Shown one piece after another: positions 18,068 through 27,267 of a stretch of DNA of 44,449 nt (within the stretch, counting starts at the first letter, position 1; every line of letters begins with the position of its first letter). The position numbers and the translations under genes are program-made. The notes under the pieces are model-generated. The model saw nothing but the letters and a program-made list of their open reading frames with translations. It had not been told where the DNA came from and did no database searches. This stretch comes from Legionella sp. (GTDB taxonomy: Bacteria > Pseudomonadota > Gammaproteobacteria > Legionellales > Legionellaceae), in assembly GCA_002786205.1 (NCBI GenBank), contig PEQM01000035.1:1-44449 (forward strand). Direction: 5' to 3'.

Positions 18068-19060
18068 TTAATCTAATAATCCAAGAGCTTTGACGGTGTC
18101 TCTTTCTTGTCTTAACTCATTCAATGTACGCTCAAACTGCTCCTGACTGAATGCATTAAGCGGTAAATTATCAATTACTTGTAATTGTCCTTGTTCAGTA
18201 CGGCAAGGGAAAGAAAAGATTAATCCTTTATCCACGCCATATTCGCCTTGAGAGGCCAAACACATAGAATAAGAATGGCCTTGCGGCGTATCAGTGACCA
18301 AATGATTGACACCAGCAATCACTGCATTTGCAGCGGAAGCAGCGGAAGACAATCCACGCGCTTTCAAAATAGCAGCACCTCTTTGTTGAACAGTACTGAT
18401 AAAGGTCTCTTTCAACCACTGCTCGTCTTGAATCACAGTCGCAGCTGAAACACCATTAATTTTTGCATTATAAAAGTCAGGGTACTGTGTCGAAGAATGG
18501 TTGCCCCAAATGGTCATTTGGCTGACTGCGGTACTATCAACGCCTGCTTTTTTAGCCAGTTGCGTACGTGCTCTTAACTCGTCTAATGTCGTCATCGCAA
18601 AAAAGCGGTCGTTGGGGATGTCTTTGGCGTGATGCATAGCAATCAGACAGTTGGTATTACAAGGATTACCGACGACAAAAACACGAACGTCGTCATTGGC
18701 ATGATCATTAATCGCCTGACCTTGCAGCGTAAAAATACCGCCATTAATTTTTAATAAATCCGAACGCTCCATTCCTTGCTTACGAGGCACTGAACCCACT
18801 AATAAAGCCCAATTGACTCCGTGCATAGCCACATTGATATCCGAAGTGCATACGATATTCTTTAATAAAGGAAAGGCGCAATCATCCAATTCCATAGCCA
18901 CACCTTCCAAAGCAGGAAGGGCTGCTTCCAACTCTAATAAATGAAGCTCAACTTCCGTATCCAAACCAAACATTTGACCTGAAGCAATGCGAAACAGCAA
19001 AGCATAGCCGATTTGTCCTGCAGCACCTGTAATGGCAACTTTCACTCTTTTTTTATTCAT
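18068..19060 (-). CDS. mdh: Malate dehydrogenase (NAD-dependent)
   Basis: A 330-residue cytoplasmic TCA-cycle enzyme that interconverts malate and oxaloacetate with NAD. N-terminal nucleotide-binding loop [15 protein letters not shown] (GxxGxxG), then [16 protein letters not shown], substrate-binding G-N-P-C-N-T-N-C, and catalytic [13 protein letters not shown]. The form is the lactate/malate dehydrogenase 'type 2' that resembles eukaryotic cytosolic enzymes rather than the short E. coli type. The ATG has GGAG at the right distance, and a strong terminator follows. Confidence 0.97.
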   Translation of the reverse strand: MNKKRVKVAITGAAGQIGYALLFRIASGQMFGLDTEVELHLLELEAALPALEGVAMELDDCAFPLLKNIVCTSDINVAMHGVNWALLVGSVPRKQGMERSDLLKINGGIFTLQGQAINDHANDDVRVFVVGNPCNTNCLIAMHHAKDIPNDRFFAMTTLDELRARTQLAKKAGVDSTAVSQMTIWGNHSSTQYPDFYNAKINGVSAATVIQDEQWLKETFISTVQQRGAAILKARGLSSAASAANAVIAGVNHLVTDTPQGHSYSMCLASQGEYGVDKGLIFSFPCRTEQGQLQVIDNLPLNAFSQEQFERTLNELRQERDTVKALGLLD

Positions 19061-19164
19061 TTTTTTCTCCTGGTTAACCCTAATGCCTGACTTTAATTAT
19101 CTATTTTGCGACCTAACAGGATATGATACTATTGACCACCCCAACAAGCCAGTCAAAATAACCC

Positions 19165-20292
19165 ATGCAGCCTCTCTCTTTATACATTCACATGCCTTGG
19201 TGCATTCAAAAATGTCCTTACTGTGATTTTAACTCTCATAAAAGCCCCAACACACTGCCTGAACAAGACTATTTGTTTGCTTTATTAGAAGACTTGCAAA
19301 CTGATTTGGCTTTTTATCCCTTCTCTTCTATTCAATCAATTTTTATTGGTGGCGGCACACCCAGTCTTTTTTCTGCAGAATCCTATCATTTTTTACTGTC
19401 TGCGTTAAAAAAGCACCTGGTATTCTCTCCAGACATTGAAATAACCATGGAAGCCAATCCTGGAAGCGTCGACCAACAACGATTTCATGAGTATCACCAC
19501 GCAGGAATCAACAGACTGTCCTTAGGGATACAAAGTTTTAATGAACAACATTTAAAAAAACTAGGTCGTGTTCATGATGCCAAGCAAGCGCATCAAGCCA
19601 TAGAGACAGCCCGTAAAGCTGGTTTTTCCAATCTTAACCTGGATCTCATGCATGGCCTACCCAATCAAAGCATTGCAGAAGGACTGGTTGATTTAAAAAC
19701 TGCATTAAATTATAACCCTGAGCATCTATCATGGTATCAATTAACTATAGAACCCAATACGGTGTTTTACAAAGTAAAGCCCGCTCTCCCCAATGAAGAC
19801 GAGGCCTTTTTGTTAGAAGAACAAGGCTTTCATATGCTTGAAGAGGCAGGCTATGAACGCTATGAAATTTCAGCTTTTGCCAAGAAAAACAAACAAGCCC
19901 GACACAATTTAAACTATTGGTTATTCGGTGATTATTTTGGTATCGGTGCAGGAGCTCATGGCAAACTGACTTTAGGAACTACCGTACATCGAACCAGAAA
20001 ACACCGGCTACCTAAAGAATATTTGGCTAAAAAAACAGCCTATCTGGTTCACCTGGAACAGGTTGAAAAGGCAGAACTCTTATTTGAGTTCATGCTCAAT
20101 ACAACCCGATTACAACAAGCCATTCCTTTGTCCTTATTAACCGAACGAACCGGGCTAGAAACGCAATTATTACTACCTAAGCTACAAAAAGCCGAGGAAA
20201 AAGGCTTGGTTCACTTAACAACCAGCACCTGGCAAGTGAGCGCCTTAGGGAGACGCTATACCAATAATCTGCAAGAATTATTTTTACCTTAA
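19165..20292 (+). CDS. hemW: Radical SAM heme chaperone HemW (HemN-like)
   Basis: 375 residues. The radical SAM cluster motif is C-I-Q-K-C-P-Y-C-D-F-N near residue 12, next to the start, as in HemW. Further family segments: I-F-I-G-G-G-T-P-S-L, T-M-E-A-N-P-G-S-V, L-S-L-G-I-Q-S-F-N, D-L-M-H-G-L-P-N-Q-S and A-R-H-N-L-N-Y-W. HemW proteins have long been annotated as oxygen-independent coproporphyrinogen III oxidase, but they lack the extra HemN cysteine and instead insert heme into target proteins such as respiratory enzymes. Divergent from mdh, 104 bp apart; the ribosome binding site is weak. Confidence 0.92.
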   Translation: MQPLSLYIHMPWCIQKCPYCDFNSHKSPNTLPEQDYLFALLEDLQTDLAFYPFSSIQSIFIGGGTPSLFSAESYHFLLSALKKHLVFSPDIEITMEANPGSVDQQRFHEYHHAGINRLSLGIQSFNEQHLKKLGRVHDAKQAHQAIETARKAGFSNLNLDLMHGLPNQSIAEGLVDLKTALNYNPEHLSWYQLTIEPNTVFYKVKPALPNEDEAFLLEEQGFHMLEEAGYERYEISAFAKKNKQARHNLNYWLFGDYFGIGAGAHGKLTLGTTVHRTRKHRLPKEYLAKKTAYLVHLEQVEKAELLFEFMLNTTRLQQAIPLSLLTERTGLETQLLLPKLQKAEEKGLVHLTTSTWQVSALGRRYTNNLQELFLP

Positions 20293-20400
20293 ACTTTTTT
20301 CGCGCTTGGCCTGCAATAGTGATTTTAAACGAAGTCTATTGAATCAAGCGCAACGCTCCTTGCTTGCTGACAGCAATTCGTGAATAATACTTGTTTTTTT

Positions 20401-20445
20401 AGTAACTATTCGTCACACCTTGCATGCTGAAGGCGAACAGTTACT
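20401..20445. other. Inverted repeat of unknown role upstream of plsY
   Basis: AGTAACT-x-TTCG (20401-20412) pairs with CGAA-x-AGTTACT (20434-20445), 11 bp with one mismatch, around a 21-nt loop. The T-run lies before, not after, the stem on the plus strand, so it is not a normal terminator. It could be part of the plsY leader RNA. Confidence 0.35.
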
Positions 20446-20486
20446 GCCTTTCTCTCTCAATGGCCACCTTGTGTGAAGGAGTTCAT

Positions 20487-21119
20487 GTGTTTTTAGCCCT
20501 CATTTTAATTGCAACCAGTTACTTAACCGGCTCTATCTGTTCAGCCATTATTGTCTGTCGTGTCTTTAATTTACCCGACCCAACACAAGAAGGCTCTAAA
20601 AATCCAGGTGCTACCAATGTCTTACGTCTTGCTGGCAAAAAATATGCAGCCTTGGTCTTTGTGGTGGATTTTTTAAAAGGCACCATCCCTGTGCTCATTG
20701 CTCATTTCTGTCATGTGTCATTTACTGTTTTAGCCCTAACCATGCTTGCAGCAGTATTAGGACATGTCTATCCTGTATTTTTTAATTTTAAAGGGGGTAA
20801 AGGGGTTGCCACGGCCTTGGGAGCATTGCTTGGATTTAATCTGATTGCAGGAACAATGACCATTGCAACTTGGCTACTGGTTGCTCGCTTTTTTCGTTAC
20901 TCCTCATTGGCATCAATAACAGCTATTGCCCTATCCCCCTTTTATGTCTCTTTTATCACCAGACAATACAGCATTTTTCCTTTTTTTGTCTTTTTAGTAC
21001 TATTGATTCTTTTTACACACCGCAACAACATCACCCGTCTTGTCGATGGCAGCGAACCGAAGATCATTCTAAAAAACAATTTGATCAAAAATATAATCAA
21101 AGACGAAAAAACAAAATAA
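20487..21119 (+). CDS. plsY: Glycerol-3-phosphate acyltransferase PlsY
   Basis: Inner-membrane enzyme that transfers an acyl group from acyl-phosphate to glycerol 3-phosphate, the first step of phospholipid synthesis. 210 residues with about five membrane segments. Signature loops: Y-L-T-G-S-I (motif 1), N-P-G-A-T-N-V-L-R (motif 2), and F-K-G-G-K-G-V-A-T (motif 3). The GTG start at 20487 follows AAGGAG by 5 bases and gives the usual length; the frame is open to 20424, but that extension is not family-like. Confidence 0.93.
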   Translation: MFLALILIATSYLTGSICSAIIVCRVFNLPDPTQEGSKNPGATNVLRLAGKKYAALVFVVDFLKGTIPVLIAHFCHVSFTVLALTMLAAVLGHVYPVFFNFKGGKGVATALGALLGFNLIAGTMTIATWLLVARFFRYSSLASITAIALSPFYVSFITRQYSIFPFFVFLVLLILFTHRNNITRLVDGSEPKIILKNNLIKNIIKDEKTK

Positions 21120-21128
21120 CCACAACAC

Positions 21129-21144
21129 GCGGCTGCAAAGCCGC
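21129..21144. terminator. Hairpin between convergent plsY and outer-membrane gene
   Basis: GCGGCT-GCAA-AGCCGC, a 6-bp stem with a GCAA tetraloop, followed by AATCTGTTT, lies between convergent stop codons. Modest stem, no long T-run. Confidence 0.5.
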
Positions 21145-21151
21145 AATCTGT

Positions 21152-21808
21152 TTAAAAATGATAGGCCAAACGCGCTGTTACGGAGTATAGAAAAGGAAAA
21201 TAACCATTCACTGGATGCAGTTGAGATTCACCAAATCCGGCGGTGTAATTGGCAGCAACTTCCCCTGCCCATCGCTCTGTGATCGAATAAATCAACCCCA
21301 CGCCAAAGGTCGGGGTGACCAGCCATTGATCAAGGAGCATGTCTTTTCTATGCAAGTCGGCTACGCCTGCACTGGAATAGGCTTTTAACTTAGTACGTGG
21401 TATTTTTAACATCACTTTACCCGAAAGACTTACCGTCTCCGTTTCCGAGTTAAAAAATAAAGCCTTATTATGATCAAAAGAAAACAAACTGGAGGTGTCA
21501 AACCATATTTGGGCATCAGGATATTTCAAATAATTAACCTCTATAGAAAAATAAGGGCTAAATTCATAACCAGCCAAGACGCCAAAGACCGCCCCTCCCT
21601 CATAAACATCAATTGGCGTTGACATACTCATTGCAATATTTTTATTGGCCTGGCTAGGAACTAAACCATTCCAGGTAGAAGCCCCATACCCGCCTATTCC
21701 CCCCAAATAAAAAGGGTATGTAACAGACTCACTGGCAACTCCTGTTTGACTGGAAAAAATGGTACCCAGACCGATAAGATACAGCGCAAGAAGGTTTTTA
21801 TTACTCAC
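21152..21808 (-). CDS. Outer-membrane beta-barrel protein
   Basis: 218 residues with a signal peptide ending near G-V-A-S. The mature part shows alternating amphipathic strands and glycine/aromatic turns (F-Y-L-G-G-I-G-G-Y-G-A; V-F-G-V-L-A-G-Y-E-F-S-P-Y-F-S-I-E-V-N-Y; G-K-V-M-L-K-I-P; G-V-G-L-I-Y-S-I). It ends L-A-Y-H-F, the terminal phenylalanine needed for BAM-dependent insertion. This is the OmpA/OprF-N-like 8-strand barrel type that Legionella encodes in many copies. GTG start. The 58-bp gap to the upstream Cys-rich secreted gene suggests a shared transcript. No specific function can be given. Confidence 0.8.
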   Translation of the reverse strand: MSNKNLLALYLIGLGTIFSSQTGVASESVTYPFYLGGIGGYGASTWNGLVPSQANKNIAMSMSTPIDVYEGGAVFGVLAGYEFSPYFSIEVNYLKYPDAQIWFDTSSLFSFDHNKALFFNSETETVSLSGKVMLKIPRTKLKAYSSAGVADLHRKDMLLDQWLVTPTFGVGLIYSITERWAGEVAANYTAGFGESQLHPVNGYFPFLYSVTARLAYHF

Positions 21809-21827
21809 AGTGACCTACTCTATTTCA

Positions 21828-21855
21828 GTGGGCTTATTGCCTAGGAAAAGCCCAC
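21828..21855 (-). other. Hairpin between Cys-rich and outer-membrane genes
   Basis: GTGGGCTT pairs with AAGCCCAC around a 12-nt loop. On the minus strand it sits between two same-strand genes and has no T-run, so it may be an attenuator, an mRNA-stabilising hairpin or a weak terminator. Confidence 0.35.
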
Positions 21856-21866
21856 CTGGATTGATA

Positions 21867-22211
21867 TTATTGACACGCTCTTCGACTACCGCTACACGCC
21901 CGTCCGCTAGAATCAACGCCACCTCGTCGATAACAATTCCAACTGTCTATACAGACTTGACGAGAAGTGTGTTTTTGATAAGTACAAGCCTGCTCCAAAG
22001 AACCAAAAACGCTCATCATTCGATTATATAATGCATTCATGTCTTGACACATTCCGGCAGGCAAGCCTGAGGTAGTACAATGACAAATTGCAGCTGTTTT
22101 AAATGAACTACAGAAATTGGGGTTATCCGTAGATGTAGATGAAGGACAGACCATAGCAAACAAACTGCCACTTAAAAAAAATAATGCCGCTGCTCCAAGT
22201 TGTTTTATCAT
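21867..22211 (-). CDS. Small cysteine-rich secreted protein
   Basis: 114 residues with a signal peptide (M-I-K-Q-L-G-A-A-A-L-F-F-L-S-G-S-L-F-A). The mature protein of about 95 residues has ten cysteines, an even number that suggests five disulfides formed in the periplasm, and a basic C-terminus (S-G-S-R-R-A-C-Q). ATG with AAGGA upstream. No recognised family; a type II-secreted or periplasmic role is possible. Confidence 0.7.
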   Translation of the reverse strand: MIKQLGAAALFFLSGSLFAMVCPSSTSTDNPNFCSSFKTAAICHCTTSGLPAGMCQDMNALYNRMMSVFGSLEQACTYQKHTSRQVCIDSWNCYRRGGVDSSGRACSGSRRACQ

Positions 22212-22335
22212 TTAAAATCCTTATAAAAAGTACTTAAAAATCAATCTACCAGAAAATTCCAAGCGCTGCAAAATACAATTACATCTCATAACGATTTAGT
22301 TATGACTTTAACCAATAAAAAAAACAAGCTGCTTT

Positions 22336-24210
22336 TTAACTGCCAATTTTATAAGTAATTAACCGCATCTGATATTGCTTTTGCCAATCAGAAAAAAACG
22401 CCGATTTACTTGCCATGCCAAGATAAACAGACTTTACTTTGTTGTCTGTAAACAGCAGCTTGTCATCGTACAACTTATAAAAATCTTGCGTGTTCTCAAT
22501 CAAAGGAGAAACAATAAACCTTGCTTGTCCCATAGAAGCAACGAATCGAAACGCTTTTTGCTCTTCTGTTTGCATAGTCATGGTTATCAGCAATTGCTGT
22601 GGCTTATAAAAAAACTGTTTTATCCGCCCCCAAATAGTAGGCTGTAGCTTGATTTCAATAGCAATAATCCCTGTGATATCAGGCAATAAAAATAACTCAT
22701 CTAATGAGACTGTCTGCTGAGCATAAACCTGTTCTTTAAACCGACTGGAGGCTTCTTTTTTTAAGACTAGAAAATCTTTGTGCCAAAAAGCAGACCGATA
22801 CTGATTTAACAAATAAAGCCAACTCAAACCATCTTCCAGAGCAGGAAGCCTATTGTCTATCGCTTGTATTTTAAAAAAAATTGTGTCAGGCCCTTTAGAG
22901 CTCATTAAATGCTGTTGATTGATTTGTGAAAAATGGGCATTAAATACCGAATAACTTTGAAAAACAGGCCGCGGAACCCAGCGATTTTTTGATGCTATCA
23001 AATCGGTTTGCTCATACGAATAAATATCACTGCTGCCAGCGACCGCTGGCAACTGATTTCGCCCCCATAAAAATTGCATACTTAATTCATAGTCTTCTTT
23101 TAAATGCCGAGGCATGGTTATTCTCTGTAGCAAACCGTGCCAACCTGTTATGTAAGTCGACTGTATGTTTTTTAGTGGGTTTACCGCCGTATGCTGTATC
23201 ACTATATAAAATGAAACCACCAAGACACCACTGATCACCAAGAGATTTTGACGCCCCTGCACCACCAAAGGCAAAAACAAAGCGGCCATAGCCAAAGCCG
23301 TAGCTGCAATTAAAGAATGGCCAAAATGACGCGTAAATGCCGCTTTAAACGCAATCAAAAGAAAAAGAAAAAAAAGACCGGCAATATAATACATCCCTCC
23401 TTTGGGCTTTTTAGTAAAAAAAGTAGCTAAAATCAGTATACTAGCCACTGTATATGCTAAAGGCTCCCTTCCATCACCATTTAAAGACATGGCTTGAGTA
23501 AATGAAAAAGCCATTTCCACAGAGGATTGTAAATATGCCATCACATTCACTAATGATTGTCCTGCTGCGATCCAAAACAAGCTCAAAGAACATAAAGGCG
23601 AAACCAACACTATGAGTGCCTCCCAATACAAACGATGACTTAATAAAAACACAATCATCCACACCAACATGGCGCTAATAAAAAGTAAAAAAGACCCCTT
23701 AATTAAAGGCAATAAGCCCAGCACAGAAAAAAGCCCCCCCAGCAAGGACAAGGTCTTTATTGAGCGTGTTGTTTTATGTTGTATACCATCAAACAGATAA
23801 ATACCCAGCAGCAAAGGTAAGGAAAGAAATAACGCATCTTTGGAATAAATAAAAAACAAATACAATATCAGCAGCGCCAAAATCCAAGGCCAATAGAGCC
23901 GCTTAAGCAGTAGCAACAAAGTTACTCCATAAACCAGACTTAAAAAAAGCCCGCCCCATAACATCATTCCATCAGTAGCCGGATGATACACTTTGGTATA
24001 TATTGCGGCATAAGGTCCTAATGTAAAAATAACCTCTTTACCAAACGAAAAGCTTTGTGCTACCGCTTCATTAAGCGCCAAAGCCCAGGCAGGGTCAAGA
24101 CCATAAGCAGGCATTTTAGGACTAAACGGAACAATTAAAGCCATGCTGATGATTAAAAAAAGCAGGCCCCAAAGAGCTTGTATTCCTGTTTTTTTACTCA
24201 AAAAATTCAT
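22336..24210 (-). CDS. Large polytopic membrane protein, unknown function
   Basis: 624 residues from ATG 24210, which follows AAGGGCGGTG; two GTG codons just upstream (24213, 24216) are alternatives. About ten to eleven hydrophobic segments fill the first 345 residues. A long soluble C-terminal domain (about 345-624) follows. The layout, a first extracytoplasmic loop with P-A-Y-G-L-D-P-A-W and an end domain outside the membrane core, is like GT-C fold glycosyltransferases and O-antigen polymerase-type proteins, but no catalytic signature can be named. Divergent from the coiled-coil protein gene. Confidence 0.7.
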   Translation of the reverse strand: MNFLSKKTGIQALWGLLFLIISMALIVPFSPKMPAYGLDPAWALALNEAVAQSFSFGKEVIFTLGPYAAIYTKVYHPATDGMMLWGGLFLSLVYGVTLLLLLKRLYWPWILALLILYLFFIYSKDALFLSLPLLLGIYLFDGIQHKTTRSIKTLSLLGGLFSVLGLLPLIKGSFLLFISAMLVWMIVFLLSHRLYWEALIVLVSPLCSLSLFWIAAGQSLVNVMAYLQSSVEMAFSFTQAMSLNGDGREPLAYTVASILILATFFTKKPKGGMYYIAGLFFLFLLIAFKAAFTRHFGHSLIAATALAMAALFLPLVVQGRQNLLVISGVLVVSFYIVIQHTAVNPLKNIQSTYITGWHGLLQRITMPRHLKEDYELSMQFLWGRNQLPAVAGSSDIYSYEQTDLIASKNRWVPRPVFQSYSVFNAHFSQINQQHLMSSKGPDTIFFKIQAIDNRLPALEDGLSWLYLLNQYRSAFWHKDFLVLKKEASSRFKEQVYAQQTVSLDELFLLPDITGIIAIEIKLQPTIWGRIKQFFYKPQQLLITMTMQTEEQKAFRFVASMGQARFIVSPLIENTQDFYKLYDDKLLFTDNKVKSVYLGMASKSAFFSDWQKQYQMRLITYKIGS

Positions 24211-24366
24211 CACCACCGCCCTTGCTCAAAAAACACCATCATGCGTCAATTCAAAAAGCAATTCAAATACAAACTGCATAAGCCGGGTCTGTTGAGAAAC
24301 AGCGCCTTGTGCTATCTTGACACTATCCAGCGCATGAACATCACATTGGAACAAAGGAGTGACACC

Positions 24367-25407
24367 ATGGTAATGACCGCATCTACCCCACAAAAAAAAC
24401 ATTCAGGATCCCCAAAAGCACAAACGCCATTGGATAAAATGACCCAGTCGAAAAAACAATTACTCGAATTTCAAGAAAAATTGGATACCTTAGTTGATAG
24501 CATGACCAAAAACCCCAGCATTCTGTCACGAATAGCGACTATTTGGGGAAAGATTTCTTTATGGCAGAAAGTACTGGGCGGTTTATTGCTTCTTGCGCCC
24601 CCCATTTTATTAGGCGCATTAGTTCAATCAATCACCGCTTATGCTATCGCTTGTGTCTTACTCGTTAGTTATCTGAGTATCAGTGTGCTTCTGGATGATC
24701 ACTTTACTCACACTCAAAACCATACCCAAGACATCAAAACGGGGGTTTCCAATCTTGCCGAAGGCATGAGCACCGTTTTAAGCGTCTTAGAACAGATAAG
24801 CGATGCATTGGCTGAACAGGTGGCTTCATTTAGCATGGAAAATCAGCATTTTACCGAGCATTTAGGTGATTTAAAGCAAGGAAATAACGCGCTGTCGAGC
24901 GAAACTCAACGACTAAGACAAACTGAAAATTCACTAAATAAAACCGAAGCTGAATTGGCTGCCACCTGTATTGACTTACAAGAAGATCTGGCAAGACAAG
25001 TACTGCTGGCCAATGAAACACAGCAAGCACTTACCCAATTACAATCAGATTTTGCTAACAACCAGCAGTTGCTACAAGAAAAAAACCAACAGCTACATGC
25101 TATCACTGAACAATTTCAGCAAGACAGCGCACAATACAGTCAAAAAATTACCGTATTAAATGAAACCATCCAAAAACTATCTGCTTTGTGCATAGACCGC
25201 CATACCGACAGAGAAGCATTTAATCTTCGCCTGACTGAACTGATTCATGGCAAGTCTCTCCAAAGAAACGGTTTTTTTAGTGAAGAAAAAGAACTTGCTC
25301 AGGTAAAAAAACAATTACAAGATGCTACAGAACGATATGAACAATTGATGTCTGTTTTCTCTGAGCAAATCGGACGTTTAGAGCATCTAGCCAGTCAAGC
25401 TTATTGA
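24367..25407 (+). CDS. Membrane-anchored coiled-coil protein, possible Dot/Icm effector
   Basis: 346 residues from ATG 24367, chosen because AAAGGAG lies 8 bases upstream; the frame is open to 24178 but that part overlaps the divergent gene. A polar N-terminus of about 70 residues is followed by a hydrophobic double hairpin (about 75-115: V-L-G-G-L-L-L-L-A-P-P-I-L-L-G-A; I-A-C-V-L-L-V-S-Y-L-S-I). A long heptad coiled coil to about residue 345 follows, rich in Q/E/L. Two membrane segments plus coiled coil is the plan of the Legionella 'LegC' effectors that act on vesicle membranes, though sequence identity cannot be judged. It could also be an envelope protein. Confidence 0.75.
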   Translation: MVMTASTPQKKHSGSPKAQTPLDKMTQSKKQLLEFQEKLDTLVDSMTKNPSILSRIATIWGKISLWQKVLGGLLLLAPPILLGALVQSITAYAIACVLLVSYLSISVLLDDHFTHTQNHTQDIKTGVSNLAEGMSTVLSVLEQISDALAEQVASFSMENQHFTEHLGDLKQGNNALSSETQRLRQTENSLNKTEAELAATCIDLQEDLARQVLLANETQQALTQLQSDFANNQQLLQEKNQQLHAITEQFQQDSAQYSQKITVLNETIQKLSALCIDRHTDREAFNLRLTELIHGKSLQRNGFFSEEKELAQVKKQLQDATERYEQLMSVFSEQIGRLEHLASQAY

Positions 25408-25464
25408 GCTTTCTCGTCATCAGAGGCATGGATTGCTTAGAATCTGTTGACATTCATCTGCCAT

Positions 25465-25494
25465 CCAGGTCCTGCACTTTATCGCAGAACCTGG
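25465..25494 (+). terminator. Terminator after the coiled-coil gene
   Basis: CCAGGT-x-CTGC (25465-25475) pairs with GCAG-x-ACCTGG (25484-25494) with one mismatch and an 8-nt loop, followed by AAAATTT. Placed between convergent genes. Confidence 0.55.
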
Positions 25495-25549
25495 AAAATT
25501 TACCGCTAAAAAACAACGTGCTGAATGCAGCTTGCATCCAGCTTGCTAT

Positions 25550-26125
25550 TTATGACTTGTGGTGAGGATATTGATAGTTAGTATGCTTGATTTCCCATTG
25601 GCCATGACCTTGACTGGTATAAGTTACATAGTCATTATTAACCACATCTGCATCCAGATTGGAGATGGAAAATTGTACAAAATCTGGTTTTAACACGTAT
25701 TCGTAAAAATCTTTGTCTAGTAACTTTGTAGACTTCGGATTCACCAGCCCTTTTTGCTCAATGATGCCATTTGCTCGCACTTGCAAATCAAAAGTTCCAA
25801 ACGGCCAGATGAAAACAACCGATGCTTTTTTATTGAGCACAAACTGTTTTGCTTTATTCGTACTGGCATGGGTCTCAAAAATAAATCCTTCTGGACTCAC
25901 TTTTTTGATGTACATAAAACGTTGATGAGGCTGTTGCTGATCATCAACCGTTGCTAATGCACCTACCTCTAATAAGGGCGTATTTTGCTCTTTTGCCAAT
26001 AATTGCCAGCGGGTGAATTCCTGCATGGGGCTAGGATTAGATTTTTCTAGTAACTGACTGTACTGCGCAGAGTTTACACTCAGAGATAAAGAAAATAACA
26101 TCACCAGTGTCATTAATTTTTTCAT
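25550..26125 (-). CDS. Exported PNPOx-like split-barrel flavoprotein
   Basis: 191 residues from ATG 26125 (AAAGGA upstream), starting with a Sec signal peptide (M-K-K-L-M-T-L-V-M-L-F-S-L-S-L-S-V-N-S-A). The mature part aligns by eye with PdxH (pyridoxamine 5'-phosphate oxidase): N-P-S-P-M-Q-E-F-T-R-W, A-T-V-D-D-Q-Q-Q-P-H-Q-R, F-E-T-H-A-S-T-N-K-A-K-Q, then F-I-W-P-F-G-T-F-D-L-Q-V-R and F-V-Q-F-S. PdxH makes pyridoxal phosphate in the cytoplasm, so an exported version is unusual. It is shorter than PdxH and the C-terminal R-L-H-D-R substrate loop is not seen, so FMN binding or F420/heme-type reactions are possible. About 100 bp from the upstream gene on the same strand. Confidence 0.8.
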   Translation of the reverse strand: MKKLMTLVMLFSLSLSVNSAQYSQLLEKSNPSPMQEFTRWQLLAKEQNTPLLEVGALATVDDQQQPHQRFMYIKKVSPEGFIFETHASTNKAKQFVLNKKASVVFIWPFGTFDLQVRANGIIEQKGLVNPKSTKLLDKDFYEYVLKPDFVQFSISNLDADVVNNDYVTYTSQGHGQWEIKHTNYQYPHHKS

Positions 26126-26226
26126 TTTAATTCCTTTTGTAAGTATAATCCTCATTGAGTTATAGACAAAAAATTGATAAAAGTAAAATCGAACTGCTGC
26201 GGTCATGATGATTGAGATAGAACAAA

Positions 26227-27174
26227 TTACATCAAGGTATACGCGGATTCTCGTGCTTCAAACAGACGATCATCCCTGGCTTTTGTCAATTTTTTTGCCA
26301 AAAAACCGCTTGCAGCACAAGAACCAACCATTATCATTGCAGGCAGTACCACAGGAAAGGCCGTATTATTTTTTGCTTTAAAAAATAAACCCCCGCCATA
26401 AGTAACATTGGCCACCGTTTTAGTTTGAGCAGTTTCTTGTATTATTATTTGAGCGTGCAAATGCGAAAGCTCAAGGGTGGCATTGTATTTTAGGCTCATA
26501 TCAACTGGAATAATATCAGAAGTCAAAGGACCATGATAATATTTACTGTCCGCAATAGAAGCCCCTGTCAAAGGCCGTGTGATATTTTTTGAAAAATGGC
26601 TCAATGAAGACAGGCTAAAAACCCCACCCACTAAAGCACAACCAAAGGCAGCCGAAGAAACACTATCCAGGGCTTCTTTTAAACAAACCATTTGATACTC
26701 TTTAAAGCCTGGTTGCTGTAACTGTTCTATTTTATACTCTTGTTTAAATAAACAACGATCACCAGCATGCTCATGCCACTTTTTGTAAGCAGCCAACATT
26801 ATTTTTAATAACAAACTAAATACAATCAATAAAAAACTAAATTGCAATATCAATTGAGGAGGACAATAATCTCTTGAATTATACGTTTCTTGACCTTCTT
26901 GTTTGAACTTATGATAAAAAGGAATCGTTTCGGTGAACGTTCTGTCTTGCTGCGGCAAATGAATGGTAATGACCAAAAGACCTGGCGTTAATGCCTGACC
27001 ATAATAAGACATATCCAATTGTTCGCTTATCACATAAGAAAGAGCAATCCCAGCCCCTCCCGCTACCGAGGAAACCAAACAAAATCCATCGGCCAAATCA
27101 ACCAAAGCTTTCGCTATTAATTCTACTGCCAATACATACATCGCGTACCTTTTTGCATTCCTTGCCGTTTTCAC
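26227..27174 (-). CDS. Four-helix membrane protein, unknown
   Basis: 315 residues with a GTG start. Hydrophobic segments at about 10-50 (A-M-Y-V-L-A-V-E-L; a glycine-rich loop V-S-S-V-A-G-G-A-G-I-A-L-S-Y), about 110-130 (L-I-L-Q-F-S-F-L-L-I-V-F-S-L-L-L-K-I), about 175-190 and about 280-295. A polar extramembrane loop of about 90 residues carries several N-x-S/T and H-rich stretches. Basic N- and C-termini. No recognised family, so only membrane location is supported; a Legionella effector is conceivable. Confidence 0.6.
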   Translation of the reverse strand: MKTARNAKRYAMYVLAVELIAKALVDLADGFCLVSSVAGGAGIALSYVISEQLDMSYYGQALTPGLLVITIHLPQQDRTFTETIPFYHKFKQEGQETYNSRDYCPPQLILQFSFLLIVFSLLLKIMLAAYKKWHEHAGDRCLFKQEYKIEQLQQPGFKEYQMVCLKEALDSVSSAAFGCALVGGVFSLSSLSHFSKNITRPLTGASIADSKYYHGPLTSDIIPVDMSLKYNATLELSHLHAQIIIQETAQTKTVANVTYGGGLFFKAKNNTAFPVVLPAMIMVGSCAASGFLAKKLTKARDDRLFEARESAYTLM

Positions 27175-27267
27175 ATCTTACATCAAATCATCATGAGGAA
27201 CAGACTCTAATCGGCAATTTTTTTATTTTTACATTTACTCTTCTTTTGCGCGTTGCACACGATGTAA

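Noticed and set aside
20401-20445. Hairpin before plsY as hemW terminator
   Set aside because: The T-run precedes the stem on the plus strand and no T-run follows, so the termination geometry is wrong.
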